Shown here: one piece after another, positions 1 through 9,101 of the stretch
Layout: each line of letters opens with the position of its first letter
How positions within the stretch are numbered: position 1 is the first letter of the stretch
Source: an uncultured Gammaproteobacteria bacterium
Lineage (GTDB): Bacteria > Pseudomonadota > Gammaproteobacteria > UBA6429 > Thiohalophilaceae
Direction of reading: 5' to 3'
Assembly (NCBI GenBank): GCA_913064945.1
Contig: CAJYAN010000018.1
Span: 1-46,734 of the forward strand
Length of the DNA: 46,734 bases
The notes under the pieces: generated by a model
Told to the model about the DNA's origin: nothing
Databases searched by the model: none
What the model saw: the letters and a program-made list of their open reading frames with translations, nothing else
Position numbers and translations under genes: made by a program

Positions 1-257
1 CAGCTCTGCGAGCTTCGCCCCTCCGGGGCCATTGCTCCGCAATGTTCTTCGCGGTTATCACCGCTCGTCGAACCGCTTGATTATATTTTCTCGGGTCCGA
101 ATCTTATATGGCGGAGAGCGAGGGATTACTCAGCTCTGCGAGCTTCGCCCCTCCGGGGCCATTGCTCCGCAATGTTCTTCGCGGTTATCACCGCTCGTCG
201 AACCGCTTGATTATATTTTCTCGGGTCCGAATCTTATATGGCGGAGAGCGAGGGATT
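1..257 (-). repeat. Tandem 130-bp repeat carrying the tRNA-Ser 3' end
   Basis: Bases 1-127 and 131-257 are identical, so the period is 130 bp. The copy at 131-257 includes the last 19 bases of the tRNA-Ser gene (239-257), and the copy at 1-127 carries the same 19 bases (109-127) without the rest of the tRNA. Each unit contains four short inverted repeats: 3-13, 17-29, 31-43 and 51-64 in the first copy. On the minus strand, in the direction of tRNA transcription, the hairpins at 17-29 and 31-43 have the loop GGA. The layout resembles the E. coli tyrT locus, where tandem repeats also start with 19 bp of the tRNA 3' end. The window begins exactly at a unit boundary, so more copies may lie to the left. 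Confidence 0.9.
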
Positions 258-328
258 CGAACCCTCGATAGAGTTTCCCCTATACACCCTTAGCAGGGGT
301 GCGCCTTCAGCCGCTCGGCCAGCTCTCC
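239..328 (-). tRNA. tRNA-Ser (anticodon GCU)
   Basis: Read on the minus strand, the sequence runs from GGAGAGCTGGCCGAGCGG through the D-loop, an anticodon loop CTGCTAA (anticodon GCU, decoding AGC/AGU), a long variable arm typical of class II serine tRNAs, and the T-loop GGTTCGAATCC, to the acceptor end CGCTCTCC, the discriminator G and an encoded CCA. Total length is about 90 nt. It lies directly downstream of csrA on the same strand, the same order as csrA-serV in E. coli. Its last 19 bases are duplicated downstream in the tandem repeat. Confidence 0.95.
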
Positions 329-430
329 TGACGGAGACAGCAGCAGGGCATCTCCGAGGATGTGAAGGATACTAGGGCATTCGCCCAAGGTAAAGTGATA
401 CAGACGGTTTAAGGAGGTGAAATAGGCAAC

Positions 431-616
431 TTAGCCTTGCTTGACGTCCTGTTGTTCATTTTTGATACGTTCGTAAATTTCTTCACGGTGTACTGCCACA
501 TCTTTCGGCGCATTCACACCAATGCGGACCTGATTACCTTTGACACCTAATACCGTTACAGAAACTTCATCACCTATCATGAGCGTCTCACCAACACGTC
601 GCGTTAATATCAACAT
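431..616 (-). CDS. csrA: Carbon storage regulator CsrA (RsmA)
   Basis: CsrA is a homodimeric RNA-binding protein that recognises GGA motifs in mRNA leaders, often in hairpin loops, and alters translation and stability. The protein has 61 residues, the usual length. It opens with [10 protein letters not shown] and keeps the RNA-contacting L4, R6 and R44 (VHREEIY, 42-48). A good ribosome site (AGGGAGA) precedes the ATG. It lies between lysC and tRNA-Ser in the conserved recA-recX-alaS-(lysC)-csrA-serine tRNA order of gammaproteobacteria. Two possible ligands are visible in this window: a GGA-rich small RNA at 22240-22440 and the GGA-loop hairpins of the repeat at 1-257. Orthology is secure; those links are inferred. 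Confidence 0.97.
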   Translation of the reverse strand: MLILTRRVGETLMIGDEVSVTVLGVKGNQVRIGVNAPKDVAVHREEIYERIKNEQQDVKQG

Positions 617-755
617 ATAAAAAATTCTCCCTAAACCTATAAACTTAAAAAATTAACCTGGTGATGGGCTTCCAGCGGTCCATGGCGTGCTCCACTGTGG
701 GTATCGACCGGTTATTAAGTAAACTTTAATAAAAAACTGCTTGAATGACGGCTAT

Positions 756-1982
756 TTATTCCGTCGCCTTCTGTTCCAGATCGAAGGCGCTATGCAGTGC
801 TCGAACACCTAATTCCAGGTATTTTTCATCCACAACAACGGAAATTTTTATCTCGGAGGTCGAGATCATTCGAATGTTGATACCCTCTTTGGACAGGGCC
901 TCAAACATCTTGCTTGCCACACCGGCGTGTGAGCGCATACCAACGCCGACCAGGGATATCTTCACAATGGAGGTATCTCCATTGACTTCCCGTGCCCCGA
1001 GCTCACGGGAGACCTGTTCCAGTATTTTGAGCGCTTTCGGGTAATCATTGCGGTGCACGGTAAAGGTAAAGTCGGTTGTACCATCGGCCCCGACATTCTG
1101 GATAATCATATCCACTTCGATATTGGCCGCACTCACCGGTCCTAAAATATTAAAGGCCACACCCGGCTGATCGGGGACGCCCTGGATGGTCAGCTTGGCT
1201 TCATCACGATTAAAGGCTATGCCTGAAATAACCGGTTGTTCCATTGTCTGTTCCTCGTAACTAATCAACGTCCCTGGACCATCCTTAAAGGACGAGAGCA
1301 CCCGTAAAGGCACATTATATTTGCCCGCAAATTCGACGGAGCGGATTTGCAAAACCTTTGACCCAAGGCTGGCCATTTCCAGCATTTCTTCGAAAGTAAT
1401 ACGTTCCAGGCGACGTGCCGAGGGCACCACACGGGGGTCGGTTGTGTAGACACCATCGACATCCGTATATATCTGACATTCATCGGCCTTGAGTGCCGCC
1501 GCCAGGGCCACCGCCGTGGTATCGGAGCCACCACGGCCGAGGGTCGTGATATTACCGACCTCATCCACGCCCTGAAAACCTGCCACGACGACGACACGAC
1601 CGGCATCGAGATCGGCACGTACCTTGGCTTCGTCAATATCCATGATGCGCGCCTTGGTAAAGGCGCTATCGGTCCGAATATGCACCTGTGTCCCGGTATA
1701 GGAACGTGCCGGGTAGCCACGTTTATTGAGTGCCATGCTAAGTAGCGCGATAGTCACCTGCTCACCGGTGGAGACTAGCACGTCCATCTCACGCGGGTCG
1801 GGATGTTCGCTGATCTGTGCCGCCAGGCCAATCAGTCGATTGGTTTCACCGCTCATTGCAGAGACCACGACGATGACATCATCACCTGCGTCTCGCGCGG
1901 TTATTACCTTTTTGGCAACGTTTTCAATACGTTCTACGTCGCCTACTGAGGTCCCGCCATATTTTTGAACAATTAGTGCCAT
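756..1982 (-). CDS. lysC: Aspartate kinase, monofunctional, with ACT domains
   Basis: It phosphorylates aspartate to aspartyl-4-phosphate, the first step towards lysine, threonine, methionine and diaminopimelate. The 408-residue protein begins with the kinase signature KYGGTSVG (7-14), carries GRGGSDTT in the middle of the amino-acid-kinase domain (about 150-157), and ends in two ACT regulatory domains (about 265-405). This is the length and architecture of the monofunctional, feedback-inhibited enzyme of Pseudomonas; no homoserine dehydrogenase domain is fused. It lies between alaS and csrA, as in Pseudomonas. The ATG has a GGCGAGA-type ribosome site. Confidence 0.96.
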   Translation of the reverse strand: MALIVQKYGGTSVGDVERIENVAKKVITARDAGDDVIVVVSAMSGETNRLIGLAAQISEHPDPREMDVLVSTGEQVTIALLSMALNKRGYPARSYTGTQVHIRTDSAFTKARIMDIDEAKVRADLDAGRVVVVAGFQGVDEVGNITTLGRGGSDTTAVALAAALKADECQIYTDVDGVYTTDPRVVPSARRLERITFEEMLEMASLGSKVLQIRSVEFAGKYNVPLRVLSSFKDGPGTLISYEEQTMEQPVISGIAFNRDEAKLTIQGVPDQPGVAFNILGPVSAANIEVDMIIQNVGADGTTDFTFTVHRNDYPKALKILEQVSRELGAREVNGDTSIVKISLVGVGMRSHAGVASKMFEALSKEGINIRMISTSEIKISVVVDEKYLELGVRALHSAFDLEQKATE

Positions 1983-2063
1983 GAATTCTCGCCGAGAATC
2001 AAAAGGCGGTGATTAAACACTACTTCTAGCCGGTTGAAAAGGGGCTCGTGGTTAAAACATCAC

Positions 2064-4682
2064 CTACAGACGCTGCCTGACCCAGTCGTTCACGGAAGCA
2101 AGTGCAGCACTGAGACCCTCGGGCGCATTACCACCCGCCTGAGCCATGTCCGGACGACCACCACCTTTGCCACCCACTTGCTGGGCCACCATATTGACTA
2201 ACTCGCCAGCCTTCAGCTTGTCAGTACGATCCGCGGTGACACCGGCGGCGAGGCTGACTTTACCATCTTTTACTGTGGCCAGGACAATGGCCGCCGTCGC
2301 CAGTTTGTTTTTCAACTGATCCAGAATATCCCGTAGAGACTTGGGGTCAGCGCCCTCCAGATGGGCCGCCAGGACTTTCGTGCCGTTGACATCGACGGCC
2401 TCTGCGGCCAGGTCACTCCCCTGCGAAGAGGCCAGCTTACCCTTGAGTTGTTCCAGTTCTTTTTCAATCTGACGCTGGCGTTCCAGTAGCTGACTCACCT
2501 TATCTGTGAGCTGATCCGGTGATGATTTCAGGATTACCGCCAGCTGCTGTATGTCAGACTCGACCTGCTCCATCCAGGTCACGGCATTTTGGCCCGTCAC
2601 CGCTTCAATGCGGCGCACACCTGCCGCAATACCGGTTTCGCTAATGATCTTGAAGGCACCGATATCACCGGTCCGTGACACATGCGTCCCGCCACAAAGC
2701 TCTACCGAAAAGTCGCCCATACGCAGGACACGCACCTTGTCGCTATACTTTTCGCCAAATAAGGCCATGGCGCCGCTATCGACTGCCGCCTGATAGTCCA
2801 TCAGGTTGGTCTCAACCGCATGATTGGCGCGTATCTCTTTATTGACCAGTGCCTCTATCGTATTGAGCTGTTCACGACTGATGGCTTCAAAGTGTGAGAA
2901 ATCGAAACGTAGCCGCTCCGGTTCGACCAACGAGCCTTTTTGTGCCACATGATCACCCAGGATCTGACGCAGGGCGGCGTGTAGTAAATGTGTGGCGGAG
3001 TGATTATAGGCTGTGGCCTGACGCTTGCCGTGATCCACATCGGCACGGACAACATCACCGACCTTTAACGAACCCGAATTTAATGTACCCAGGTGCAGAA
3101 AAATGCCGCCGGGCTGTTTCTGTGTATCGCTCACACAGAAACTCGCATCGTTGGCTGCCAACAGTCCCAGGTCACCCGCCTGACCACCGGACTCGGCATA
3201 AAACGGTGTCTTATCCAGTACGACGACCCCCTGCTCACCCGCCTGTAACTCCTGTGCAGGCTGTCCATCTTTTAACAGGGCGAGAATTTTGGCCTTATCA
3301 CTTAAGTGTTCATAACCGGTAAAGCGCGTCTCACTCTCCAGCTCGACACGCTGATGATAGTCGGCAACAAAACCCTTGGCGGCGCGGGCACGTTCACGCT
3401 GGCCGGCCATGGCCTTGTCAAAACCAGCGGTATCCACCTGCAGGTCACGTTCCCGGGCAATATCGGCCGTTAGGTCAAAGGGAAAACCATAGGTGTCATA
3501 GAGTTTAAAAATCGTCTGACCATCAATCACCTTGCCTTTCAGCTTGGCAATAGCGTCATCCAGAATACCCATGCCCTGTTCCAGGGTCTCGGCAAAACGT
3601 TCTTCTTCCTGGCGTAAGACCTTTTCCACCATGGCCTGCTGCTTGCGCAACTCGGGATAGGCATCACCCATCTCGCTTACCAGCGCATCTACCAGTCTGT
3701 AGAAAAATGGTTCACTCCTGCCGAGTTTGTGACCGTGGCGTACAGCACGGCGAATAATGCGACGCAGGACATAACCACGACCTTCATTAGAGGGCAGCAC
3801 GCCATCCACAATCAGGAAACTACAGGAACGAATATGATCGGCAATCACGCGTAAGGATTTGTTTTCTATATTCGCACAACCGGTAACCTCAGCGGCCGCC
3901 TGGATAAGATTCACAAACAGATCGATTTCATAATTACTGTGCACGCCTTGCAATACCGCCGCCAATCGCTCCAGCCCCATACCGGTATCGACAGAAGGTT
4001 TGGGTAGCGGTGCCATTGTGCCATCGGCGGCACGGTCGTATTGCATAAAGACCAGGTTCCAGATCTCGATATAGCGATCGCCATCTTCTTCCGGGCTGCC
4101 TGGCGGGCCACCGGGTACCTCGGCACCATGGTCATAAAATATCTCGGTACAGGGACCACAGGGACCGGTATCGCCCATTGACCAGAAGTTATCACTCTCA
4201 AACTTCTTGCCCGGCTTATCGCCAATGCGCGTAAAACGCTCCGCATCGACACCAATTTCATTCAACCAGATGTCCGCCGCCTCGCTGTCATCGGCATAGA
4301 CCGTCACCCATAGGCGTTCTGCGGGCAGCTGTAGGGTACTGGTTAAAAATTCCCAGGCAAACTGGATCGCCTCACGTTTGAAGTAATCGCCAAAACTGAA
4401 ATTACCCAGCATTTCAAAAAAGGTATGGTGGCGCGCTGTATAGCCGACGTTTTCCAGGTCATTATGCTTGCCACCGGCGCGGACACAGCGCTGTGAGCTC
4501 GTGGCACGGACGTAACTGCGCCTCTCGCGGCCCAGAAACGTATCCTTAAACTGCACCATACCGGCGTTGGTGAACAATAGGGTCGGGTCATTGCCCGGCA
4601 CCAGTGAACTCGATGTCACGACTTCGTGACCATGCTTGGCAAAGTATTCCAGGAAGGCTGTACGGATATCCGCGCTTTTCAT
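2064..4682 (-). CDS. alaS: Alanyl-tRNA synthetase
   Basis: This cytoplasmic class II synthetase charges tRNA-Ala and edits mischarged Ser/Gly-tRNA-Ala. The 872 residues match the full-length bacterial enzyme. The N-terminal catalytic core is present (for example [13 protein letters not shown] and GRGYVLRR). The editing domain has the zinc/editing motif [11 protein letters not shown] and the distal CGGTH. A C-terminal coiled coil and DHHA1-type region follow, with the glycine-rich [15 protein letters not shown] near the end. It is flanked by recX upstream and lysC downstream, the typical gammaproteobacterial order. Confidence 0.98.
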   Translation of the reverse strand: MKSADIRTAFLEYFAKHGHEVVTSSSLVPGNDPTLLFTNAGMVQFKDTFLGRERRSYVRATSSQRCVRAGGKHNDLENVGYTARHHTFFEMLGNFSFGDYFKREAIQFAWEFLTSTLQLPAERLWVTVYADDSEAADIWLNEIGVDAERFTRIGDKPGKKFESDNFWSMGDTGPCGPCTEIFYDHGAEVPGGPPGSPEEDGDRYIEIWNLVFMQYDRAADGTMAPLPKPSVDTGMGLERLAAVLQGVHSNYEIDLFVNLIQAAAEVTGCANIENKSLRVIADHIRSCSFLIVDGVLPSNEGRGYVLRRIIRRAVRHGHKLGRSEPFFYRLVDALVSEMGDAYPELRKQQAMVEKVLRQEEERFAETLEQGMGILDDAIAKLKGKVIDGQTIFKLYDTYGFPFDLTADIARERDLQVDTAGFDKAMAGQRERARAAKGFVADYHQRVELESETRFTGYEHLSDKAKILALLKDGQPAQELQAGEQGVVVLDKTPFYAESGGQAGDLGLLAANDASFCVSDTQKQPGGIFLHLGTLNSGSLKVGDVVRADVDHGKRQATAYNHSATHLLHAALRQILGDHVAQKGSLVEPERLRFDFSHFEAISREQLNTIEALVNKEIRANHAVETNLMDYQAAVDSGAMALFGEKYSDKVRVLRMGDFSVELCGGTHVSRTGDIGAFKIISETGIAAGVRRIEAVTGQNAVTWMEQVESDIQQLAVILKSSPDQLTDKVSQLLERQRQIEKELEQLKGKLASSQGSDLAAEAVDVNGTKVLAAHLEGADPKSLRDILDQLKNKLATAAIVLATVKDGKVSLAAGVTADRTDKLKAGELVNMVAQQVGGKGGGRPDMAQAGGNAPEGLSAALASVNDWVRQRL

Positions 4683-4763
4683 AATAAAATCAATATGTAA
4701 AGAAACAAGGAGCTGGATTATATATCAAAACCAGCGTGTGATTATATATGGATAGTGGGGTGG

Positions 4764-5225
4764 CTAGATCCCGTCGAGGTCATCGTCGCGCATGACCGCG
4801 CGTATCTGTTCATGTGAAAAGCCGCGGTATTCCAGAAAGCGGGACTGGCGCACACGCTCTTTAAAATCTTCGGGCAGACTGGTGCCAAACTTTTTCTCCC
4901 GCACCCGTCCAGCGGCCTGCGCCCACACGGGATCGTGGGGCTCGAGGTATTCGGTAATCAGTTCCGGATCGATTCGATGCTGCTGTAGTTCTTTTTTGAT
5001 CTTGACCGGGCCACTACCACGCTGACGACGTGAACTGATAAAACACTCGGTAAAGCGTTCATTACTAAGCAGGTTTTCCAATGCCAATGCCGACAGTAAT
5101 TCATGTACCTCATCAGCGGCAAAGCCTTTTTGAAGCAGCTTGCGCGCCAGTTCCGAGGTGCTGTGCTCACGAATCGCCAGCAGACGCATGGCGACTACAC
5201 GAGCATCATTGACCACCTGAACCAA
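4764..5225 (-). CDS. recX: Regulatory protein RecX
   Basis: RecX binds RecA filaments and limits their extension. The 153-residue, helix-rich protein has the family's three-helix repeats, with RLLAIREHSTSELARKL at the N-terminus and FLEYRGFSHEQI near the C-terminus. The likely start is TTG at 5225, four bases after the recA stop, with GAAGAGG inside the end of recA as ribosome site; a GTG five codons in is an alternative. Close spacing suggests cotranscription and coupling with recA. Confidence 0.93.
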   Translation of the reverse strand: MVQVVNDARVVAMRLLAIREHSTSELARKLLQKGFAADEVHELLSALALENLLSNERFTECFISSRRQRGSGPVKIKKELQQHRIDPELITEYLEPHDPVWAQAAGRVREKKFGTSLPEDFKERVRQSRFLEYRGFSHEQIRAVMRDDDLDGI

Positions 5226-5229
5226 GAAA

Positions 5230-6294
5230 CTAGGCCTCTTCTACCAGCTCATCGGCCAGTTTCGCCTCATCGATCGGCACGACATTATCGCCTCGCTTCG
5301 GTAGCAATTCGGCACGAATACGGCCTTCAATCTCTTCTGCCATGCCGGTATTCTCTTTGAGAAAGTTACGCACATTATCCTTACCCTGACCGATACGGTC
5401 GCCGTTATAGCTATACCAGGCACCCGCTTTATCCACAATGTCCAGCTTCACCCCCATATCGATGATCTCCCCCTCGCGGGAAATACCCTCGCCATAGAGA
5501 ATATCAAACTCCGCCTGCTTGAACGGCGGTGCCACCTTGTTTTTGACGATCTTGACACGGGTCTCGTTACCGACCACCTCATCGCCCTTCTTGATGGCGC
5601 CAATACGACGGATATCCAGACGGACCGAGGCGTAAAACTTCAGCGCGTTACCGCCAGTGGTCGTCTCGGGGCTACCGAACATAACGCCGATTTTCATACG
5701 GATCTGATTAATGAAAATAACCAGGGTATTGGAGCGTTTGATGTTGGCCGTTAATTTACGCAGGGCCTGTGACATCAGACGCGCCTGCAGACCCATGTGA
5801 GAATCCCCCATTTCACCCTCGATTTCCGCCTTGGGCGTCAGGGCGGCGACGGAGTCAACGACCACTACATCGACCGCGCTGGAACGTACCAGCATATCGG
5901 TAATCTCCAGGGCCTGTTCACCGGTATCGGGCTGCGAGACCAGCAGGTCATCGACATTCACACCGAGCTTTTCCGCATACTGCGGGTCAAGGGCATGCTC
6001 GGCATCGACAAAGGCGCAGGTGCCGCCGACCTTCTGACACTCAGCAATAACCTGCAAGGTCAGCGTTGTCTTACCGGAGGATTCCGGGCCGTAGATTTCA
6101 ACCACACGCCCCTTGGGCAGGCCGCCAATGCCCAGGGCGACATCCAGACCCAGTGACCCAGTCGAGATTGCCTCGATATCCCGTAGCAAACCCTGGTCAC
6201 CCATACGCATGACCGAGCCTTTACCAAACTGCTTTTCAATCTGGCCAAGGGCGGCACTGAGGGCCTTCTTTTTGTCGTCTGTTGTATTTGCCAT
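5230..6294 (-). CDS. recA: Recombinase RecA
   Basis: RecA is the ATP-dependent strand-exchange protein of homologous recombination and the co-protease of the SOS response. The start chosen is the ATG at 6294, preceded by GGGAGGAAAGGAC, giving 354 residues beginning [12 protein letters not shown]; an in-frame start at 6351 would add 19 residues and lacks this ribosome site. Walker A is GPESSGKT, Walker B is [10 protein letters not shown], and loop L2 contains [16 protein letters not shown]. recX follows directly. The gene upstream, divergent, is a WYL-domain regulator. I could not find a canonical CTG-N10-CAG LexA box in the upstream region. Confidence 0.98.
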   Translation of the reverse strand: MANTTDDKKKALSAALGQIEKQFGKGSVMRMGDQGLLRDIEAISTGSLGLDVALGIGGLPKGRVVEIYGPESSGKTTLTLQVIAECQKVGGTCAFVDAEHALDPQYAEKLGVNVDDLLVSQPDTGEQALEITDMLVRSSAVDVVVVDSVAALTPKAEIEGEMGDSHMGLQARLMSQALRKLTANIKRSNTLVIFINQIRMKIGVMFGSPETTTGGNALKFYASVRLDIRRIGAIKKGDEVVGNETRVKIVKNKVAPPFKQAEFDILYGEGISREGEIIDMGVKLDIVDKAGAWYSYNGDRIGQGKDNVRNFLKENTGMAEEIEGRIRAELLPKRGDNVVPIDEAKLADELVEEA

Positions 6295-6374
6295 GTCCTT
6301 TCCTCCCACATCCGTGGTTAATTTGTCTTGATTAAAAGTCGGGCAGCTCAATCACACACTGCAGCATGGGGGTA

Positions 6375-6403
6375 ACTTTAGGTTATATATTTTTTAATGT
6401 CAA
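6375..6403 (-). promoter_or_regulatory. Probable sigma-70 promoter of recA
   Basis: On the minus strand TTGACA (6398-6403) is followed after a 17-bp spacer by TAAAGT (6375-6380). The -35 is a perfect consensus match and the -10 matches four of six. Transcription would start near 6368, about 74 bases before the recA ATG. AT-rich sequence lies just upstream. Confidence 0.7.
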
Positions 6404-6448
6404 TACTTTTTATCACCTTGTTATTTTTTACTATGTAATACTTTTTAT
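6402..6448. promoter_or_regulatory. Direct-repeat pair and palindrome between the divergent promoters
   Basis: The 12-mer AATACTTTTTAT occurs twice, at 6402-6413 and 6437-6448, with centres 35 bp apart. Each copy abuts or overlaps the -35 element of one of the two divergent promoters. Between them lies a small inverted repeat TTAC-TAT-GTAA (6428-6438). These could be sites for the WYL regulator or UP-like AT-rich elements; the sequence alone does not decide. Confidence 0.4.
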
Positions 6449-6476
6449 TGAGAGCATCCTGTTAAAGCCATATACT
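6448..6476 (+). promoter_or_regulatory. Probable sigma-70 promoter of the WYL regulator gene
   Basis: TTGAGA (6448-6453) and TATACT (6471-6476) are separated by 17 bp, each matching five of six consensus bases. Transcription would start near 6483, leaving a very short leader that contains GGGGAG (6490-6495), six bases before the ATG at 6502. Confidence 0.65.
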
Positions 6477-6501
6477 TGACCTGTTTTACGGGGAGTACGG
6501 T

Positions 6502-7371
6502 ATGGCAGATATCAAGTGGGCAACCCAACAGCGCCTGCAATATATTGAGATTATGGCCTTTTATACGGGGTTGGTGACGCGCAGCGATGTCGCCCGCGCC
6601 TTTGGCATCTCCGATGCGGCCGCTACCAAAGACCTGAAACTCTATGGCCAACGGGCACCGGAAAACCTGATTTATAAACACAATGTCTTCGGCTTTGTAC
6701 CGGCGGAGAGATTTCAGGCCCTGTTTGCCGACCTGTCACCAGCCAATGTCCTGCCCATGATTGCCGGCAACCAGGCCGCGGCGCAGGGACCCTATGGCGA
6801 TGAACATATCTATGGCATAACCGTCGACTCCCTGCCTCTGCCAAATCGTCTACCAACGGCAACCGTCCTGGCGCAGATCGTTCGTGCCATACGCCAGCAA
6901 AAAAAGGTCAACGTGCTCTACCACTCGTTGTCGGATCGTGAAAGCAGTCCTGAGCGTATTATCGAGCCGCACTCATTGGTGAATACCGGCTCGCGCTGGC
7001 ATGTACGAGCCTATAGTAATAACAGCTATGACTTCCGTGACTTTGTCCTGTCACGTTTTGTCGAGGCCAGGCTATTGAATGAAAGTGCCGAATCAAATGC
7101 AGAGTATGACGATGACTGGGTTGAGATCGTCAGCCTGCTACTGGTCCCTCACCCGAAACTCGGCGCACAAAAACAAAACAGCTTGTTGATCGATTATCAC
7201 GGTGAGAATGGTGTGATCGAATTAAATGTGCGCCGCGCCTTGATCGGGTATGCACTGCAGCGACTATCGGTTGACACCACATCGGATCACTCCATGAATC
7301 CCAGTGCCTACCCGTTAATTGTTAAGAACCGCGACGAGATAGAACCCTTTGCCGGTTGGGTATTTCAATAA
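6502..7371 (+). CDS. WYL-domain transcriptional regulator (BrxR/CapW/PafB-like)
   Basis: The 289-residue protein has an N-terminal winged-helix region (about 20-55, including SDVARAFGISDAAATKDL), a WYL sensor domain (about 133-190, core RIIEPHSLV and RWHVRAYS; the W-Y-L triad is replaced by W166-H-V), and a C-terminal extension (about 205-289). WYL proteins bind ligands, probably nucleic acid, and include DNA-damage-responsive regulators such as PafBC and CapW. It is divergent from recA with about 207 bp between starts and strong promoters both ways. No BREX, CBASS or other defence genes lie beside it, so it looks like a stand-alone regulator. Control of recA is an inference from position. 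Confidence 0.8.
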   Translation: MADIKWATQQRLQYIEIMAFYTGLVTRSDVARAFGISDAAATKDLKLYGQRAPENLIYKHNVFGFVPAERFQALFADLSPANVLPMIAGNQAAAQGPYGDEHIYGITVDSLPLPNRLPTATVLAQIVRAIRQQKKVNVLYHSLSDRESSPERIIEPHSLVNTGSRWHVRAYSNNSYDFRDFVLSRFVEARLLNESAESNAEYDDDWVEIVSLLLVPHPKLGAQKQNSLLIDYHGENGVIELNVRRALIGYALQRLSVDTTSDHSMNPSAYPLIVKNRDEIEPFAGWVFQ

Positions 7372-7401
7372 TGCGGGCATACCCCGATAGGACGATTTTA
7401 G

Positions 7402-7557
7402 TCAATATGAGGTTGTCTCGACCTGTAGACACTCCGCCGACGGCAGGCCGTTAACCCTGGCAAGACCGAGGTGTTTTAAAACGGCATCACCAATATTGCT
7501 ATCGGTGACAGCACAGCTACTGATCGTTGCTAAAACGACACGTGTTTCTGAAGAACC
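7402..7557 (-). pseudogene. Possible C-terminal gene remnant
   Basis: A minus-strand frame of 51 codons is open from just after a TAG (7558-7560) to a TGA at 7402-7404. It contains protein-like sequence (TRVVLATISSC, then VLKHLGLARVNGLPS) but no usable start codon. A second frame just upstream also reads openly from a GTG, which would fit a frameshift. It lies downstream of thpR on the same strand. I do not recognise the family. It may be a decayed gene end or chance. Confidence 0.3.
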
Positions 7558-7605
7558 CTAACCTGACGTGAGGTATCTTTATCCCCGCAGCCTTGGTCAC
7601 AGATT

Positions 7606-8142
7606 TTATTTGTTAACCTCACTCCACTGCCGAAGAATTCTATAATCACTTCCGGTACTTGCAAACGACGATTCTATCAGCACGAACTGTTCAACCTGCC
7701 AGGTAATCGGCATAAACTGAATATTCGCGGGACGACGTGTGACTTTGCGTATTAAGGTCATATGCGCCTTGAAATCTTTATACTCGGGTTCATAACCACA
7801 GGCTTTGAGTGCTACGTTAAGATCAGTTACCAGGGTTTTTAATACGTCGGGCATGTTCTGACTACCCAGCCACACAACTTTAGGTCGAGACCAGTAACCA
7901 ACCGTATCCAGCGTCAATTCAAAACTTTGCACTGAAACCTGCGCTGCCTGTTGCTGCACACAGGTAAGCATTTCTTCACTGATATTACCCAAAAATGCCA
8001 GTGTGATATGCCACTGGTGCTGGTCGACGTTACGTCCGGCGACATTCTCAAGCGACGGTATGGCATGTCTAGAAATGGCCCGACGTGTTTCCAGGTCCGG
8101 CCATAGGGCAAAAAAAACGCGGTGTGTCTTTGGTTTATCCAC
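7606..8142 (-). CDS. thpR: RNA 2',3'-cyclic phosphodiesterase (2'-5' RNA ligase family)
   Basis: ThpR/LigT enzymes open 2',3'-cyclic phosphates on RNA ends and can join 2'-5' linkages in vitro. The 178-residue protein has the two signature HxT motifs of the 2H phosphoesterase fold: H45-I-T47 in HITLAFLG and H127-M-T129 in HMTLIRK. The start is a GTG at 8142, inside the end of pncC; the genes overlap by eight bases, so translational coupling is likely. Confidence 0.92.
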   Translation of the reverse strand: MDKPKTHRVFFALWPDLETRRAISRHAIPSLENVAGRNVDQHQWHITLAFLGNISEEMLTCVQQQAAQVSVQSFELTLDTVGYWSRPKVVWLGSQNMPDVLKTLVTDLNVALKACGYEPEYKDFKAHMTLIRKVTRRPANIQFMPITWQVEQFVLIESSFASTGSDYRILRQWSEVNK

Positions 8143-8629
8143 TCATTTTTTGCAGCACGCCCTGCATGGCGGCAAATACCGCCTGCATGCGTATGGCGCG
8201 ACGGTCACCTACAAAAACTTCCTGTCGGGTGAGCTGCCAACTATCGCGGCCAGCCCAGGCCAGACACACTGTCCCCACCGGTTTATCGACACTACCGCCA
8301 CCGGGACCTGCAATGCCGCTGATTGCCAGACTGATATCGGCATGACTATATTGCAATGCCCCTTGTGCCATTTCCTGTACAGTCGCTTCGCTGACGGCAC
8401 CGTGAGTGGTTAAGGTCTCGGCACTCACGCCGAGCATCTCGCATTTAGCGTCGTTGGTATAGGTAACAAAACCACGCTCGAACCAGTCTGAACTGCCTTC
8501 AATATCGGTCACTACCTTGGCAACCCAGCCTCCCGTACAGGACTCGGCAGTCGCCAGGCGTAAACTGGCCGCCTTTAATGCCATTCCCAGGCTACGTGCA
8601 AGGGTCACCAGTTCAGATTCGCTAATCAT
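8135..8629 (-). CDS. pncC: Nicotinamide-nucleotide amidohydrolase (CinA C-terminal family)
   Basis: PncC converts nicotinamide mononucleotide to nicotinate mononucleotide plus ammonia in NAD salvage. The 164-residue protein is the stand-alone CinA C-terminal domain: ATAESCTGGW (27-35) holds the catalytic serine/threonine region, followed by TYTNDAKCEMLGV and SGIAGPGGGS. No N-terminal MoCF/CinA domain is fused. A cinA-type gene near recA is common in gammaproteobacteria; here thpR and the WYL gene separate them. Confidence 0.94.
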   Translation of the reverse strand: MISESELVTLARSLGMALKAASLRLATAESCTGGWVAKVVTDIEGSSDWFERGFVTYTNDAKCEMLGVSAETLTTHGAVSEATVQEMAQGALQYSHADISLAISGIAGPGGGSVDKPVGTVCLAWAGRDSWQLTRQEVFVGDRRAIRMQAVFAAMQGVLQKMSG

Positions 8630-8822
8630 GACAAACCTCCACCCGACAGAATCATAGACATACTTCGTCTACCCCATTAATTACCCATACATAATAAGGA
8701 AAAAATTTCACCAACAGCGTGCGCTGAAACACCGACAGATGACGGAATTTTGCGCTATAACGATGTGACGCCAGAAATCTGTTTGAATATAACGTGCTTG
8801 AGAAAAAGGACAAGTCCACCGA

Positions 8823-9101
8823 ATGGTCATTAGCCCCCGCCTGGCTTCTCCGAACAACTTTGGAAAACTGACGCTACCCCGGCGACGTCATTCAGATCCT
8901 AAAGCGCCCGGCAACACAAGTCTTGTCGCCGAGAATAGTCAGCCAATCCCTGACACATCTAAAATATCTACACCACCATTTCGCCTTGTCATGCCGAATC
9001 ACGCAATCACACGACGCGGACAGCTGGCCTTGCAGGAATATCAGACAATTCAAAGTGACGGCGACGTCGAACTACTCAGCCGTATCGATATCTGGGTTTA
9101 A
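8823..9101 (+). CDS. Possible small uncharacterised protein
   Basis: This 92-codon frame ends in sequence with a natural look (AITRRGQLALQEYQTIQ, then LSRIDIWV). Its first half is proline- and basic-rich and less convincing. A weak AAGGAC lies 12-15 bases before the ATG. Its stop overlaps the stop of the convergent PilZ gene. Short proteins ending in an AYQ...LLGID-like tail occur in related bacteria, but I cannot name a family. It may be a shorter gene starting further in, or not a gene. The stretch 8630-8822 before it shows nothing recognisable. Confidence 0.35.
   Translation: MVISPRLASPNNFGKLTLPRRRHSDPKAPGNTSLVAENSQPIPDTSKISTPPFRLVMPNHAITRRGQLALQEYQTIQSDGDVELLSRIDIWV

Noticed and set aside
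32-293. Two short plus-strand frames ending in RRARDSNPR or continuing past it
   Set aside because: They are translations of the tRNA-Ser 3' end and its duplicated flank, a well-known false-gene pattern.
6295-6501. Search for a LexA box upstream of recA
   Set aside because: No CTG-N10-CAG or GTTC-N4-GAAC match was found by eye; a degenerate site cannot be excluded.
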